The notes beneath the pieces are model-generated. The model was not told where the DNA came from. It saw nothing but the letters and a program-made list of their open reading frames with translations, and ran no database searches. From Eikenella glucosivorans (lineage in GTDB: Bacteria > Pseudomonadota > Gammaproteobacteria > Burkholderiales > Neisseriaceae): 64,000 nucleotides of DNA. Each line of letters opens with the position of its first letter. The stretch's first letter is position 1. Shown here in pieces: positions 7,109 through 14,359 of this stretch. Both the position numbers and the translations under genes were made by a program. The stretch covers positions 62,001 to 126,000 of the forward strand of contig NZ_JACSGR010000008.1 in the NCBI RefSeq assembly GCF_016025525.2. Reading direction: 5' to 3'.

Positions 7109-8551
7109 ATGAACTGGACTGATCTGAACTTAATCCCCGCCATGCCCGAAATCGTGCTGCTTTCGGCATTGTGCGCGGTGCTGCTGGTGGATTTGTGGCT
7201 GCCGGACGAAAAGCGCGGCATCACGGCCTGCCTGGCTTCTTTTGCTGTGTTGGCGGCGGCGGTTTTTCAGGTAGCCCTATGGCCGGGCGAGTCGGTGGAA
7301 ACCTTCAGCCGCATGTTTGTGCTCGACGGTTTGTCTTATGTGGGCAAGCTGGCGGTGTATGCGCTGGTGCTGGTGCTGTTTATTCTGTCGCCGGGCTACC
7401 TGAAAGCGCGCCAAATTTATAAAGGTGAGTTCTATACGCTGACGCTGTTTGCGCTGCTGGGCATGTGCGTGATGATGAGCGCCAACCATTTCCTCACGCT
7501 GTATATCGGTTTGGAAATTTTGTCGCTTTCGCTGTATGCGTTGATTGCGCTGCGCCGCGACGATGTGCGCGCCAGCGAGGCAGCCTTGAAGTATTTCGTG
7601 CTCGGCGCGCTGGCTTCTGGCCTGCTGCTCTACGGTATTTCGATGATTTACGGCGCCACCGGCTTGCTGCTGCTGCCGGATGTGCTGGTGCTGTCGCAAA
7701 GCCAGGCGGTTAATCCATGGCTGCTGAAACTTGGGCTGGTGTTTGTGGTGGTGGCGGTGGCGTTCAAGCTGGGCGCGGTGCCATTCCACATGTGGGTGCC
7801 GGATGTGTATCACGGCTCGAGCACGGCGGTGACCGCGCTGGTGGGCACGGTGCCGAAAATCGCGGCCACGGTGTTTGCCTTCCGCATTTTGGTGACCGGC
7901 CTGGGCGGGTTGTATGCCGATTGGGTGCCGATGCTGAATATGCTGGCGGCGGCTTCTCTGCTGGTGGGCAATCTGGCGGCGGTGATGCAGACCAATATCA
8001 AGCGCATGCTGGCTTATTCCACCGTATCGCACATGGGCTTTGTGCTGCTGGCGTTTATGGGCGGGATCAAGGGCTTCGAAGCGGCGCTGTATTACGCGCT
8101 GACCTACGCGCTGATGGCGCTCACCGGCTTCGGCGTGTTGATGCTGCTGTCGCGCGAAGGGCGCGAATGCGAGGAAATTGCCGACTTGGCCGGCCTGAAC
8201 CAGCGCCATTCCTGGTATGCCTTCCTGATGCTGCTGGTGATGTTCAGCATGGCGGGCATTCCGCCGCTGGCAGGCTTTTATGCCAAGCTTTCTGTGATTC
8301 GGGCGCTGCTGGGGCAAGGCCTTGTGTGGCAGGCGGTGTTTGCGGTGGTGATGTCGCTGATCGGCGCGTTTTACTACCTGCGCGTGGTGAAGGTGATGTA
8401 TATGGACGATGCCGAGGAAACGGCACCGCTGTCGATGGCGGTAGCGGGGAGGGTGGCTTTGTCGGCGTGCGCGCTGGGCCTGTTGCTGTTCGGCCTGATG
8501 CCGCGCACACTGATGGACTGGTGCACTTATGCGCTGGATAAAGTATTGTGA
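7109..8551 (+). CDS. nuoN: NADH-quinone oxidoreductase subunit N
   Basis: Antiporter-like complex I subunit, 480 residues. Recognisable are YIGLEILSLSLYALIAL (pump glutamate), AFKLGAVPFHMWVPDVYHGSSTAVTA and IKRMLAYSTVSHMGFVLLAF. Two DUS lie within the reading frame: a reverse copy near 7266 (translated FQVAL) and a forward copy near 7394 (translated GYLKA). Both sit in the less conserved N-terminal quarter. Confidence 0.97.
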   Translation: MNWTDLNLIPAMPEIVLLSALCAVLLVDLWLPDEKRGITACLASFAVLAAAVFQVALWPGESVETFSRMFVLDGLSYVGKLAVYALVLVLFILSPGYLKARQIYKGEFYTLTLFALLGMCVMMSANHFLTLYIGLEILSLSLYALIALRRDDVRASEAALKYFVLGALASGLLLYGISMIYGATGLLLLPDVLVLSQSQAVNPWLLKLGLVFVVVAVAFKLGAVPFHMWVPDVYHGSSTAVTALVGTVPKIAATVFAFRILVTGLGGLYADWVPMLNMLAAASLLVGNLAAVMQTNIKRMLAYSTVSHMGFVLLAFMGGIKGFEAALYYALTYALMALTGFGVLMLLSREGRECEEIADLAGLNQRHSWYAFLMLLVMFSMAGIPPLAGFYAKLSVIRALLGQGLVWQAVFAVVMSLIGAFYYLRVVKVMYMDDAEETAPLSMAVAGRVALSACALGLLLFGLMPRTLMDWCTYALDKVL

Positions 8552-8577
8552 TTTAACGGGAAAGGCGGGGTAGAGCG

Positions 8578-8877
8578 ATGACTGCCGCGATGTATCTGCT
8601 GCTGTTGGTGGCTTTGGTGTGCGCCAACCTGCCGTTTGTGAGCGTGCGCTGGTTCGGCATCAAAAGGCTACCTGAAAAACGCTTTGCCCACCATTTGCCC
8701 GAACTGTTGTTGGGTTTTGCCTTTGTGGCGCTGCTGGCCTATCTGCTGGAGGCACAGGGCGGCAATGTGCACCGGCAGCATTGGCAGTTTTATGTGGCGG
8801 TGGTGTGCCTGTATTTGGTGTTTGCCTTCCCCGGTTTTGTGCTGCGCTATTTCTGGCGCGGCCGCAACCGCGAATAG
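8578..8877 (+). CDS. DUF2818 family membrane protein, end of nuo operon
   Basis: 99 residues with three predicted helices, ending FPGFVLRYFWRGRNRE. It matches the DUF2818 family, which in betaproteobacteria usually follows nuoN; its function is unknown, and a role in complex I assembly is only suggested by linkage. A DUS near 8667 is translated as RLPEK. It starts 26 bases after nuoN and is followed by a strong DUS hairpin, so it is probably the last gene of the operon. Confidence 0.85.
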   Translation: MTAAMYLLLLVALVCANLPFVSVRWFGIKRLPEKRFAHHLPELLLGFAFVALLAYLLEAQGGNVHRQHWQFYVAVVCLYLVFAFPGFVLRYFWRGRNRE

Positions 8878-8891
8878 CCCGCCTGCTTGCA

Positions 8892-8929
8892 CTGAGGCTA
8901 CCTGAAAAATCATTTTCAGGTAGCCTCAG
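8892..8929 (+). terminator. DUS hairpin terminator of the nuo operon
   Basis: Perfect 17-bp stem (8892-8908 with 8913-8929) around a 4-base loop ATCA, built from two opposed uptake sequences. It lies 15 bases after the DUF2818 stop, the expected place for operon termination. Confidence 0.8.
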
Positions 8930-8969
8930 ATTTTGAGTGGTAGCATTTTGTTATTGATTTGATTTTATC

Positions 8970-8998
8970 TTTTCACGCTGCGGCGCACTGCGTATAAT
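8970..8998 (+). promoter_or_regulatory. Probable sigma-70 promoter for miaB
   Basis: TATAAT at 8993-8998 with TTTTCA at 8970-8975, spacing 17. Transcription would begin near 9005, about 50 bases before the miaB ATG. Confidence 0.6.
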
Positions 8999-9055
8999 GC
9001 CGCCTTCGCATAATAATCAGCCCCGCGATTACGGGCTACCTGAAAGCACCAAACC

Positions 9056-10381
9056 ATGAAAAAAGTCTATATCCGCACTTTCGGCTGCCAGATGAACGAA
9101 TACGACAGCGACAAAATGCTGGCCGTATTGGCCGAAGAACACGGCGGCATCGAGCAGGTTTCCGAACCCGACAACGCCGACATCATCCTGTTCAACACCT
9201 GCTCCGTGCGCGAGAAAGCGCAGGAAAAAGTGTTTTCCGACCTCGGCCGCATCAAACCGCTCAAACAGAAAAATCCCAACCTCATCATCGGCGTCGCCGG
9301 CTGCGTCGCCTCGCAAGAAGGCGAAAACATCATCAAACGCGCGCCCTACGTCGATGTCGTCTTCGGCCCGCAAACCCTGCACCGCCTGCCGCAGATGATT
9401 GTGGACAAAGAAACCAGCGGCCATTCGCAGGTGGACATCTCCTTCCCCGAAATCGAAAAATTTGACCACCTGCCCCCCGCCCGCGTGGACGGCGGCAGCG
9501 CATTTATCTCCATTATGGAAGGCTGCTCCAAATATTGCAGCTTCTGCGTCGTGCCTTATACGCGCGGCGAAGAATTCTCCCGCCCGCTGAACGACGTGCT
9601 CACCGAAATCGCCGGTTTGGCGCAGCAGGGCGTGAAAGAAATCAACCTTTTAGGGCAGAACGTGAACGCCTATCGCGGCGAGATGGACAACGGCGAAATC
9701 TGCGACTTTGCCACCCTGCTGCGCATTGTCCACGAAATCCCCGGCATCGAACGGATGCGCTTCACCACCAGCCACCCGCGCGAATTTACCGACGCCATCA
9801 TTGAATGCTACCGCGACCTGCCCAAACTTGTATCGCACCTACACCTGCCGATACAGAGCGGTTCCGACCGCGTATTGAGCGCAATGAAACGCGGCTACAC
9901 CGCCTTGGAATACAAATCCATCATCCGCAAACTGCGCGCCATCCGCCCCGATTTGTGCCTGAGCAGCGACTTTATCGTCGGCTTCCCCGGCGAAACCGAG
10001 CGCGAGTTCGAGCAGACGCTGAAACTGGTGAAAGACATCGCCTTCGACTTGAGCTTCGTCTTCATTTACAGCCCGCGTCCTGGCACGCCTGCGTCCAACC
10101 TGCCCGACGACACCCCGCACACCGAAAAAGTACGCCGCCTCGAAGCCCTGAACGAAGTCATCGAAGCCGAAACCGCCCGCATCAACCAAACCATGCTCGG
10201 CACGGTACAACGCTGCCTGGTCGAAGGCATCTCCAAAAAAGACCCCGACCAGCTCCAAGCCCGCACCGCCAACAACCGCGTCGTCAACTTCACCGGCGAC
10301 GTGTCGCTCATCAACCAGATGGTGGACATCGAAATCACCGAAGCCTTCACCTTCAGCCTGCGCGGCGAACTGGCGGCATAG
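9056..10381 (+). CDS. miaB: tRNA-2-methylthio-N6-dimethylallyladenosine synthase
   Basis: Radical-SAM methylthiotransferase that converts i6A37 to ms2i6A37 in tRNAs reading UNN codons. 441 residues in three parts: an N-terminal MTTase domain with cluster cysteines Cys11, Cys49 and Cys83; a radical-SAM domain with Cys157, Cys161 and Cys164 (SKYCSFCVVPYTRG); and a C-terminal TRAM domain from about residue 375. The opening KKVYIRTFGCQMNEYDSD is diagnostic of MiaB. It is monocistronic, between the nuo terminator and a repeat array. Confidence 0.97.
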   Translation: MKKVYIRTFGCQMNEYDSDKMLAVLAEEHGGIEQVSEPDNADIILFNTCSVREKAQEKVFSDLGRIKPLKQKNPNLIIGVAGCVASQEGENIIKRAPYVDVVFGPQTLHRLPQMIVDKETSGHSQVDISFPEIEKFDHLPPARVDGGSAFISIMEGCSKYCSFCVVPYTRGEEFSRPLNDVLTEIAGLAQQGVKEINLLGQNVNAYRGEMDNGEICDFATLLRIVHEIPGIERMRFTTSHPREFTDAIIECYRDLPKLVSHLHLPIQSGSDRVLSAMKRGYTALEYKSIIRKLRAIRPDLCLSSDFIVGFPGETEREFEQTLKLVKDIAFDLSFVFIYSPRPGTPASNLPDDTPHTEKVRRLEALNEVIEAETARINQTMLGTVQRCLVEGISKKDPDQLQARTANNRVVNFTGDVSLINQMVDIEITEAFTFSLRGELAA

Positions 10382-10386
10382 GGCAG

Positions 10387-10568
10387 GGCTACCTGAAAGC
10401 GCCAACCGCAACGCAGTGAAACCCGCTTCGTTCGTTTTAGCTTCGCAGAAACTTGCGTTGCTCGTTTTAGCTTCGCAGAAAATCGCTTCGTTCGTTTTAG
10501 CTTCGCAGAAACTCGCTTTGCTCGTTTTAGCTTCGCAGAAACTCGCTTTGCTCGTTTTCAGGTAGCCT
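10387..10568. repeat. 30-bp tandem repeat array ending in a DUS
   Basis: Four consecutive units of exactly 30 bases begin at 10435, 10465, 10495 and 10525. Each has the core TTTTAGCTTCGCAGAAA followed by a variable part such as CTCGCTTTGCTCG. The array closes with TTTTCAGGTAGCCT at 10555-10568, and an inward-facing DUS-like sequence lies at about 10387. There is no spacer between units, so this is not a CRISPR. It is the longest array of a module that recurs singly elsewhere in the window. Confidence 0.9.
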
Positions 10569-10629
10569 ATGGCATTTTGGGCGTACAATCCCACTTGCCA
10601 ATTATTTGTATGGATAAGGAGGCAACACG

Positions 10630-12114
10630 ATGCAATTCAAACCCACCCTTCTGGCCGGTCTCTTGGCGCTGGCGTCCGGCAGCGGCTTGGCGCAAACCGC
10701 CGCCAATTCGGCACACAGCCTGGATTTCCGCAGCCAAAGCTACACCCGCCAAAGCACAGAAGTAAACGGCCAAACCGTGGCCTACCGCGCCTACGAAAAC
10801 ATCGTGTACGTGGCCACCCCCGCCGATAGCGCCTACCAAACCCTCAACATCTACATTCCCGAAGCCTATTTCAACGGCGGCAGCATCAACGGCTACACCG
10901 CGCAAACCGCCCCTATTTTCCTACCCAACCAAATCGGCGGCTATATGCCCGCCAAAGCCGGCGTGCCGGGGCAGGGCGGTTTCGGCCCGCGCAAGGAAGG
11001 GCAGATCGACGCCATGCAGGCCGCCCTGGCCAGAGGCTATGTGGTGGCCTCGCCCGGCGCGCGCGGCCGCACCGCCGCTACCGGCAAAGCGCCCGCCGCG
11101 ATTGTCGATTTGAAAGCCGCCGTGCGCTACCTGCGCTTCAACGATGCGGTAATGGCCGGCGATGCCGAAAAAATCATCTCCAACGGCACCAGCGCCGGCG
11201 GCGCGCTGTCCGTGCTGCTTGGCGCCACCGGCAACCAGGCCGACTACGAGCCCTATCTGCAACAGCTCGGCGCCGCCCCGGCCAAAGACCATATTTTCGC
11301 CGTATCCGCCTATTGCCCGATTTCCATTCTGGATCATGCCGATGCCGCCTACGAATGGCAGTTTAACGGCGTGAACGACTACCAGAAAATGGATGCCTCC
11401 ATGCTTGATTACCATGCTGAGCGCAAGCTGGTAAACGGCACGCTTGATGCCGGGCAAATCCAAATTTCAGGTAGCCTCAAAGCCCAATTCCCTGCTTACG
11501 TGAACAGCCTGCGCCTGCGCGACCTGCAAGGTCGGCCGCTGCGTTTGGACGCGCAGGGTAATGGCAGCTTCAAAGATTATGTCGCCTCCTTTCTGCGCCA
11601 ATCCGCCCAAAGCCAGCTCGATGCCGGCAAAGACCTGAGCGATCGCAACTGGCTCACCGTCCGCAACGGTAAAGTGAGTGCCGTAGATTTTGCCGCCTAC
11701 GCCCGCGCCGCCGGCCGCCAGAAAACCCCGCCTGCTTTTGATGCGCTTGATTTGAGCAGCGGCGAAAACCAACTGTTCGGCACCGCCACCATCGACAAAC
11801 AGCATTTCACCGCATTCTCCTACCAACACCGCACCAACCCGCAAGCCACGCTGGCCGATCCGCACACCGTGAAGCTGATGAACCCGATGCACTACCTCGG
11901 CCGCCACACACCGCCGCAGCATTGGCGCATCCGCGTCGGCGCCGCCGACCGCGACACCTCGCTGGCCATTGCCGCCATCCTTGCCGCCAAGCTGCAAAAC
12001 AGCGGCAAGCGCGTCGATTTCGCCTTGCCGTGGGACGTGCCGCACAGCGGCGATTATGACTTGGACGAACTATTCGACTGGATGGATCAAGCCGTGCGTC
12101 AGCCGCGCCGCTAG
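10630..12114 (+). CDS. Secreted tannase/feruloyl-esterase-like alpha/beta hydrolase
   Basis: 494 residues with a signal peptide (MQFKPTLLAGLLALASGSGLAQ) likely cut after the first 22 residues, so periplasmic or secreted. The nucleophile motif NGTSAGGA places Ser188. Candidate acid Asp440 or Asp442 is in GAADRDTS and the histidine is His472 in VPHSGDYD. This order and spacing resemble subtype-B bacterial tannases, which hydrolyse galloyl esters; the real substrate is unknown. An in-frame reverse DUS near 11466 is translated as SGSLK. It is preceded by the 30-bp array and followed by a DUS pair, so probably a single-gene unit. Confidence 0.75.
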   Translation: MQFKPTLLAGLLALASGSGLAQTAANSAHSLDFRSQSYTRQSTEVNGQTVAYRAYENIVYVATPADSAYQTLNIYIPEAYFNGGSINGYTAQTAPIFLPNQIGGYMPAKAGVPGQGGFGPRKEGQIDAMQAALARGYVVASPGARGRTAATGKAPAAIVDLKAAVRYLRFNDAVMAGDAEKIISNGTSAGGALSVLLGATGNQADYEPYLQQLGAAPAKDHIFAVSAYCPISILDHADAAYEWQFNGVNDYQKMDASMLDYHAERKLVNGTLDAGQIQISGSLKAQFPAYVNSLRLRDLQGRPLRLDAQGNGSFKDYVASFLRQSAQSQLDAGKDLSDRNWLTVRNGKVSAVDFAAYARAAGRQKTPPAFDALDLSSGENQLFGTATIDKQHFTAFSYQHRTNPQATLADPHTVKLMNPMHYLGRHTPPQHWRIRVGAADRDTSLAIAAILAAKLQNSGKRVDFALPWDVPHSGDYDLDELFDWMDQAVRQPRR

Positions 12115-12232
12115 CATGCGGAGGCTACCTGAAAAGCTGAACGTTGCCGGATCAAGCCTTAGATTTTCAGGTAACCTCATCACATTCTTAATTGCCAAGC
12201 GGAAAGGCTACCTGAAAAATGATGGAGCAATA

Positions 12233-12742
12233 ATGAAAAAGACAATGGCAGCGGCATTATTGGGATGCTGGCTGGTATCGGCCTATGCGGAGAATAGCGA
12301 ACGGCTTGATCAGGCAGAGTTTACCCGGCAAGCGCAGATTGCTGCCCGGTATTTGGGTGACCAAGCATCAAATCAGATAGCCGATCAGTTTCTTGCCATG
12401 ACGCCGGAACAGCAGCGTGAGTTCGACCGCCGGCTTGCAGACAAACAGCAAGCCGCACGCTGGGAAAGCGAATTGCGCGGGCAGGTGATGCGGCAGTTTG
12501 CAGACTATATCGTGCAGTGCTATGCGGAAAATAAAGCAGATTTATGTGCTTACCGTGATATTGCCGGGCAGGAAATCATGAGGAAAGTGCTGGAGCAATC
12601 AAATGATAAACAGCCGTTGATACCGCTACACCAACAAACACAATCTTGGGTGGCGCGCAACTCCCGGCAAGCTACTGAAGCCTTACAGACCGCCGAATGG
12701 ATAGCGCGATTGGCAATTCTTCCCGGCAGGAAAGGCCAATGA
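12233..12742 (+). CDS. Small exported protein of unknown function
   Basis: 169 residues starting at ATG 12233 (MKKTMAAALLGCWLVSAYA), a clear signal peptide probably cut after AYA; a short lipobox-like LLGC is present but less convincing. The rest is hydrophilic and helical, rich in Gln, Glu, Arg and Ala. It holds two cysteines (VQCYAENKADLCAY) that could form a disulfide. I do not recognise the family. The frame is open further upstream, but that part overlaps a DUS and the end of the esterase gene, so the ATG is preferred. Confidence 0.7.
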   Translation: MKKTMAAALLGCWLVSAYAENSERLDQAEFTRQAQIAARYLGDQASNQIADQFLAMTPEQQREFDRRLADKQQAARWESELRGQVMRQFADYIVQCYAENKADLCAYRDIAGQEIMRKVLEQSNDKQPLIPLHQQTQSWVARNSRQATEALQTAEWIARLAILPGRKGQ

Positions 12743-12751
12743 TACAGATAA

Positions 12752-12797
12752 TTTTCAGGTAGCCTTCCGCAAGAAGCCCTTAAAGGCTACCTGAAAA
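12752..12797. terminator. DUS inverted pair after the small exported protein
   Basis: TTTTCAGGTAGCCTT (12752-12766) and AAGGCTACCTGAAAA (12783-12797) form a perfect 15-bp stem with a 16-base loop. No T-run follows on the plus strand, so termination strength is uncertain. Confidence 0.65.
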
Positions 12798-12869
12798 CCC
12801 TGTTTCCCAAGCAAGCCAAGCATTACCCCGAAAGAAACCTTTATCCCAACCCAACCCCCCGAAAACATC

Positions 12870-14207
12870 ATGCAATCCTTCCTCAACCGCTATTTCAAAC
12901 TTTCCGAAAACAAAACCACCATCCGCACCGAGCTGATGGCAGGGCTCACCACTTTCCTCACCATGTGCTACATCATCGTGGTAAACCCGCACACGCTCTC
13001 GCTCTCCGGTATGGATTTCGGCGCCGTGTTTGTGGCCACCTGCATTTCGGCGGCCATCGGCTGCTTCATCATGGGCCTGCTGGCCAATTATCCGATCGCG
13101 CTGGCGCCGGGCATGGGCCTGAACGCCTATTTCACCTTCAGCGTGGTCAAAGGCATGGGCGTGCCGTGGCAGGTGGCGCTGGCGGCGGTGTTTGTTTCCG
13201 GCATCATCTTCATTTTGTTCAGCTTTATGAAGGTGCGCGAAATGTTGGTAAACGCGCTGCCGATGAGCCTGAAGATGGCGATTGCGGCGGGCATCGGCTT
13301 GTTTTTGGCGCTGATTGCGCTCAAGGGCTCGGGCGTGATCGTGGGCAACGAGGCCACACTGGTGCACATGGGCGAGTTCCGCCTGCCGGTAGAGGGGCAG
13401 CCGGGCGCATATGTACCGAACTGGCCGATGCTGCTGGCCATGCTGGGCTTGTTCGTGATCGTTACGCTGGATTACTACCGTGTGCGCGGCGCCATCATCC
13501 TCGGCATCATGGGCATTACCCTGCTGGCCATCCCGCTGGGGCTCACCCGTTTCGACAAAGTGGTGTCCTCCATTCCGAGCATTGCGCCCACCTTTATGCA
13601 GATGGATTTCAAAGACCTGTTTTCAGGTAGCATGATTGCGGTGATCTTCGTGTTTTTCCTGGTGGATTTGTTTGACAGCACCGGCACGCTGGTGGGCGTG
13701 GCGCACCGTGCCGGCCTGCTGGAAAACGGCCGCCTGCCGCGCTTGAAAAAAGCGCTGTTTGCCGATTCTGTGGCCATTGTGGCCGGCGCGGCGCTGGGCA
13801 CTTCTTCCACCACGCCTTATGTGGAAAGCGCTTCCGGCGTGGCGGCGGGCGGCCGCACCGGCCTTACTGCCGTAACCGTGGGTGTGCTGATGCTGGCCTG
13901 TCTGTGGTTTTCGCCGCTGGCGCAGGCCGTGCCCGCCTTCGCCACCGCGCCCGCGCTCCTGTATATCGGCGTGCAGATGATGCGCTCGGCCACCGAAATC
14001 GACTGGCACGACATGACCGAAGCCGCGCCGGCCTTCCTCACCATCGTGTTTATGCCCTTCTCTTATTCTATCGCCGACGGCATCGCCATGGGCTTCATCA
14101 GCTATGCCGTGGTGAAGCTGTGTTGCGGCCGATACCGCGACGTGCCGCCGATGGTGTGGGGCGTGGCCGTGCTGTGGGCGTTGAAATTCTGGTTCTTGGG
14201 CGCGTAG
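12870..14207 (+). CDS. NCS2-family purine permease (adenine/guanine/hypoxanthine)
   Basis: 445-residue polytopic membrane protein with about 13 helices, of the AzgA/PbuG/GhxP branch of the nucleobase-cation symporter-2 superfamily. Diagnostic are GLTTFLTMCYIIVVNP, the pore segment APGMGLNAYFTF, FFLVDLFDSTGTLVGVA and GTSSTTPYVESASGVAAGGRTGL. It should import purine bases with protons; the exact base cannot be told from the sequence. A reverse DUS near 13620 is translated as FSGSM. Single gene with DUS hairpins on both sides. Confidence 0.9.
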   Translation: MQSFLNRYFKLSENKTTIRTELMAGLTTFLTMCYIIVVNPHTLSLSGMDFGAVFVATCISAAIGCFIMGLLANYPIALAPGMGLNAYFTFSVVKGMGVPWQVALAAVFVSGIIFILFSFMKVREMLVNALPMSLKMAIAAGIGLFLALIALKGSGVIVGNEATLVHMGEFRLPVEGQPGAYVPNWPMLLAMLGLFVIVTLDYYRVRGAIILGIMGITLLAIPLGLTRFDKVVSSIPSIAPTFMQMDFKDLFSGSMIAVIFVFFLVDLFDSTGTLVGVAHRAGLLENGRLPRLKKALFADSVAIVAGAALGTSSTTPYVESASGVAAGGRTGLTAVTVGVLMLACLWFSPLAQAVPAFATAPALLYIGVQMMRSATEIDWHDMTEAAPAFLTIVFMPFSYSIADGIAMGFISYAVVKLCCGRYRDVPPMVWGVAVLWALKFWFLGA

Positions 14208-14273
14208 TTGGCCTGCTCATGAATGCGAAAAGGCTACCTGAAAAATATGGGCAGCCTTTGCATAAACCTCCAA

Positions 14274-14312
14274 AGGCTACCTGAAAACCATATTTTTGTT
14301 TTCAGGTAGCCT
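14274..14312 (+). terminator. DUS hairpin overlapping the polA promoter
   Basis: Perfect 15-bp stem (14274-14288 with 14298-14312) around a 9-base loop, followed by CTTCTTTA. It probably ends permease transcription. Its right arm falls inside the spacer of the putative polA promoter. Confidence 0.7.
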
Positions 14313-14324
14313 CTTCTTTATAAT
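14296..14324 (+). promoter_or_regulatory. Probable sigma-70 promoter for polA
   Basis: TTGTTT (14296-14301) and TATAAT (14319-14324) with a 17-base spacer made up largely of a reverse DUS. The predicted start lies about 29 bases before the polA ATG. Confidence 0.6.
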
Positions 14325-14359
14325 CCAGCTGTTTCCCTTTCACTCAAACGGTTATCCAA

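Noticed and set aside
10435..10568. CRISPR array
   Set aside because: The 30-bp units are directly adjacent with no unique spacers, and there are no cas genes in the window.
9839..10594. 251-residue minus-strand frame with a repeated ASFCEAKT peptide
   Set aside because: It is antisense to miaB and the repeats are only the translation of the intergenic 30-bp array. No start context or family match.
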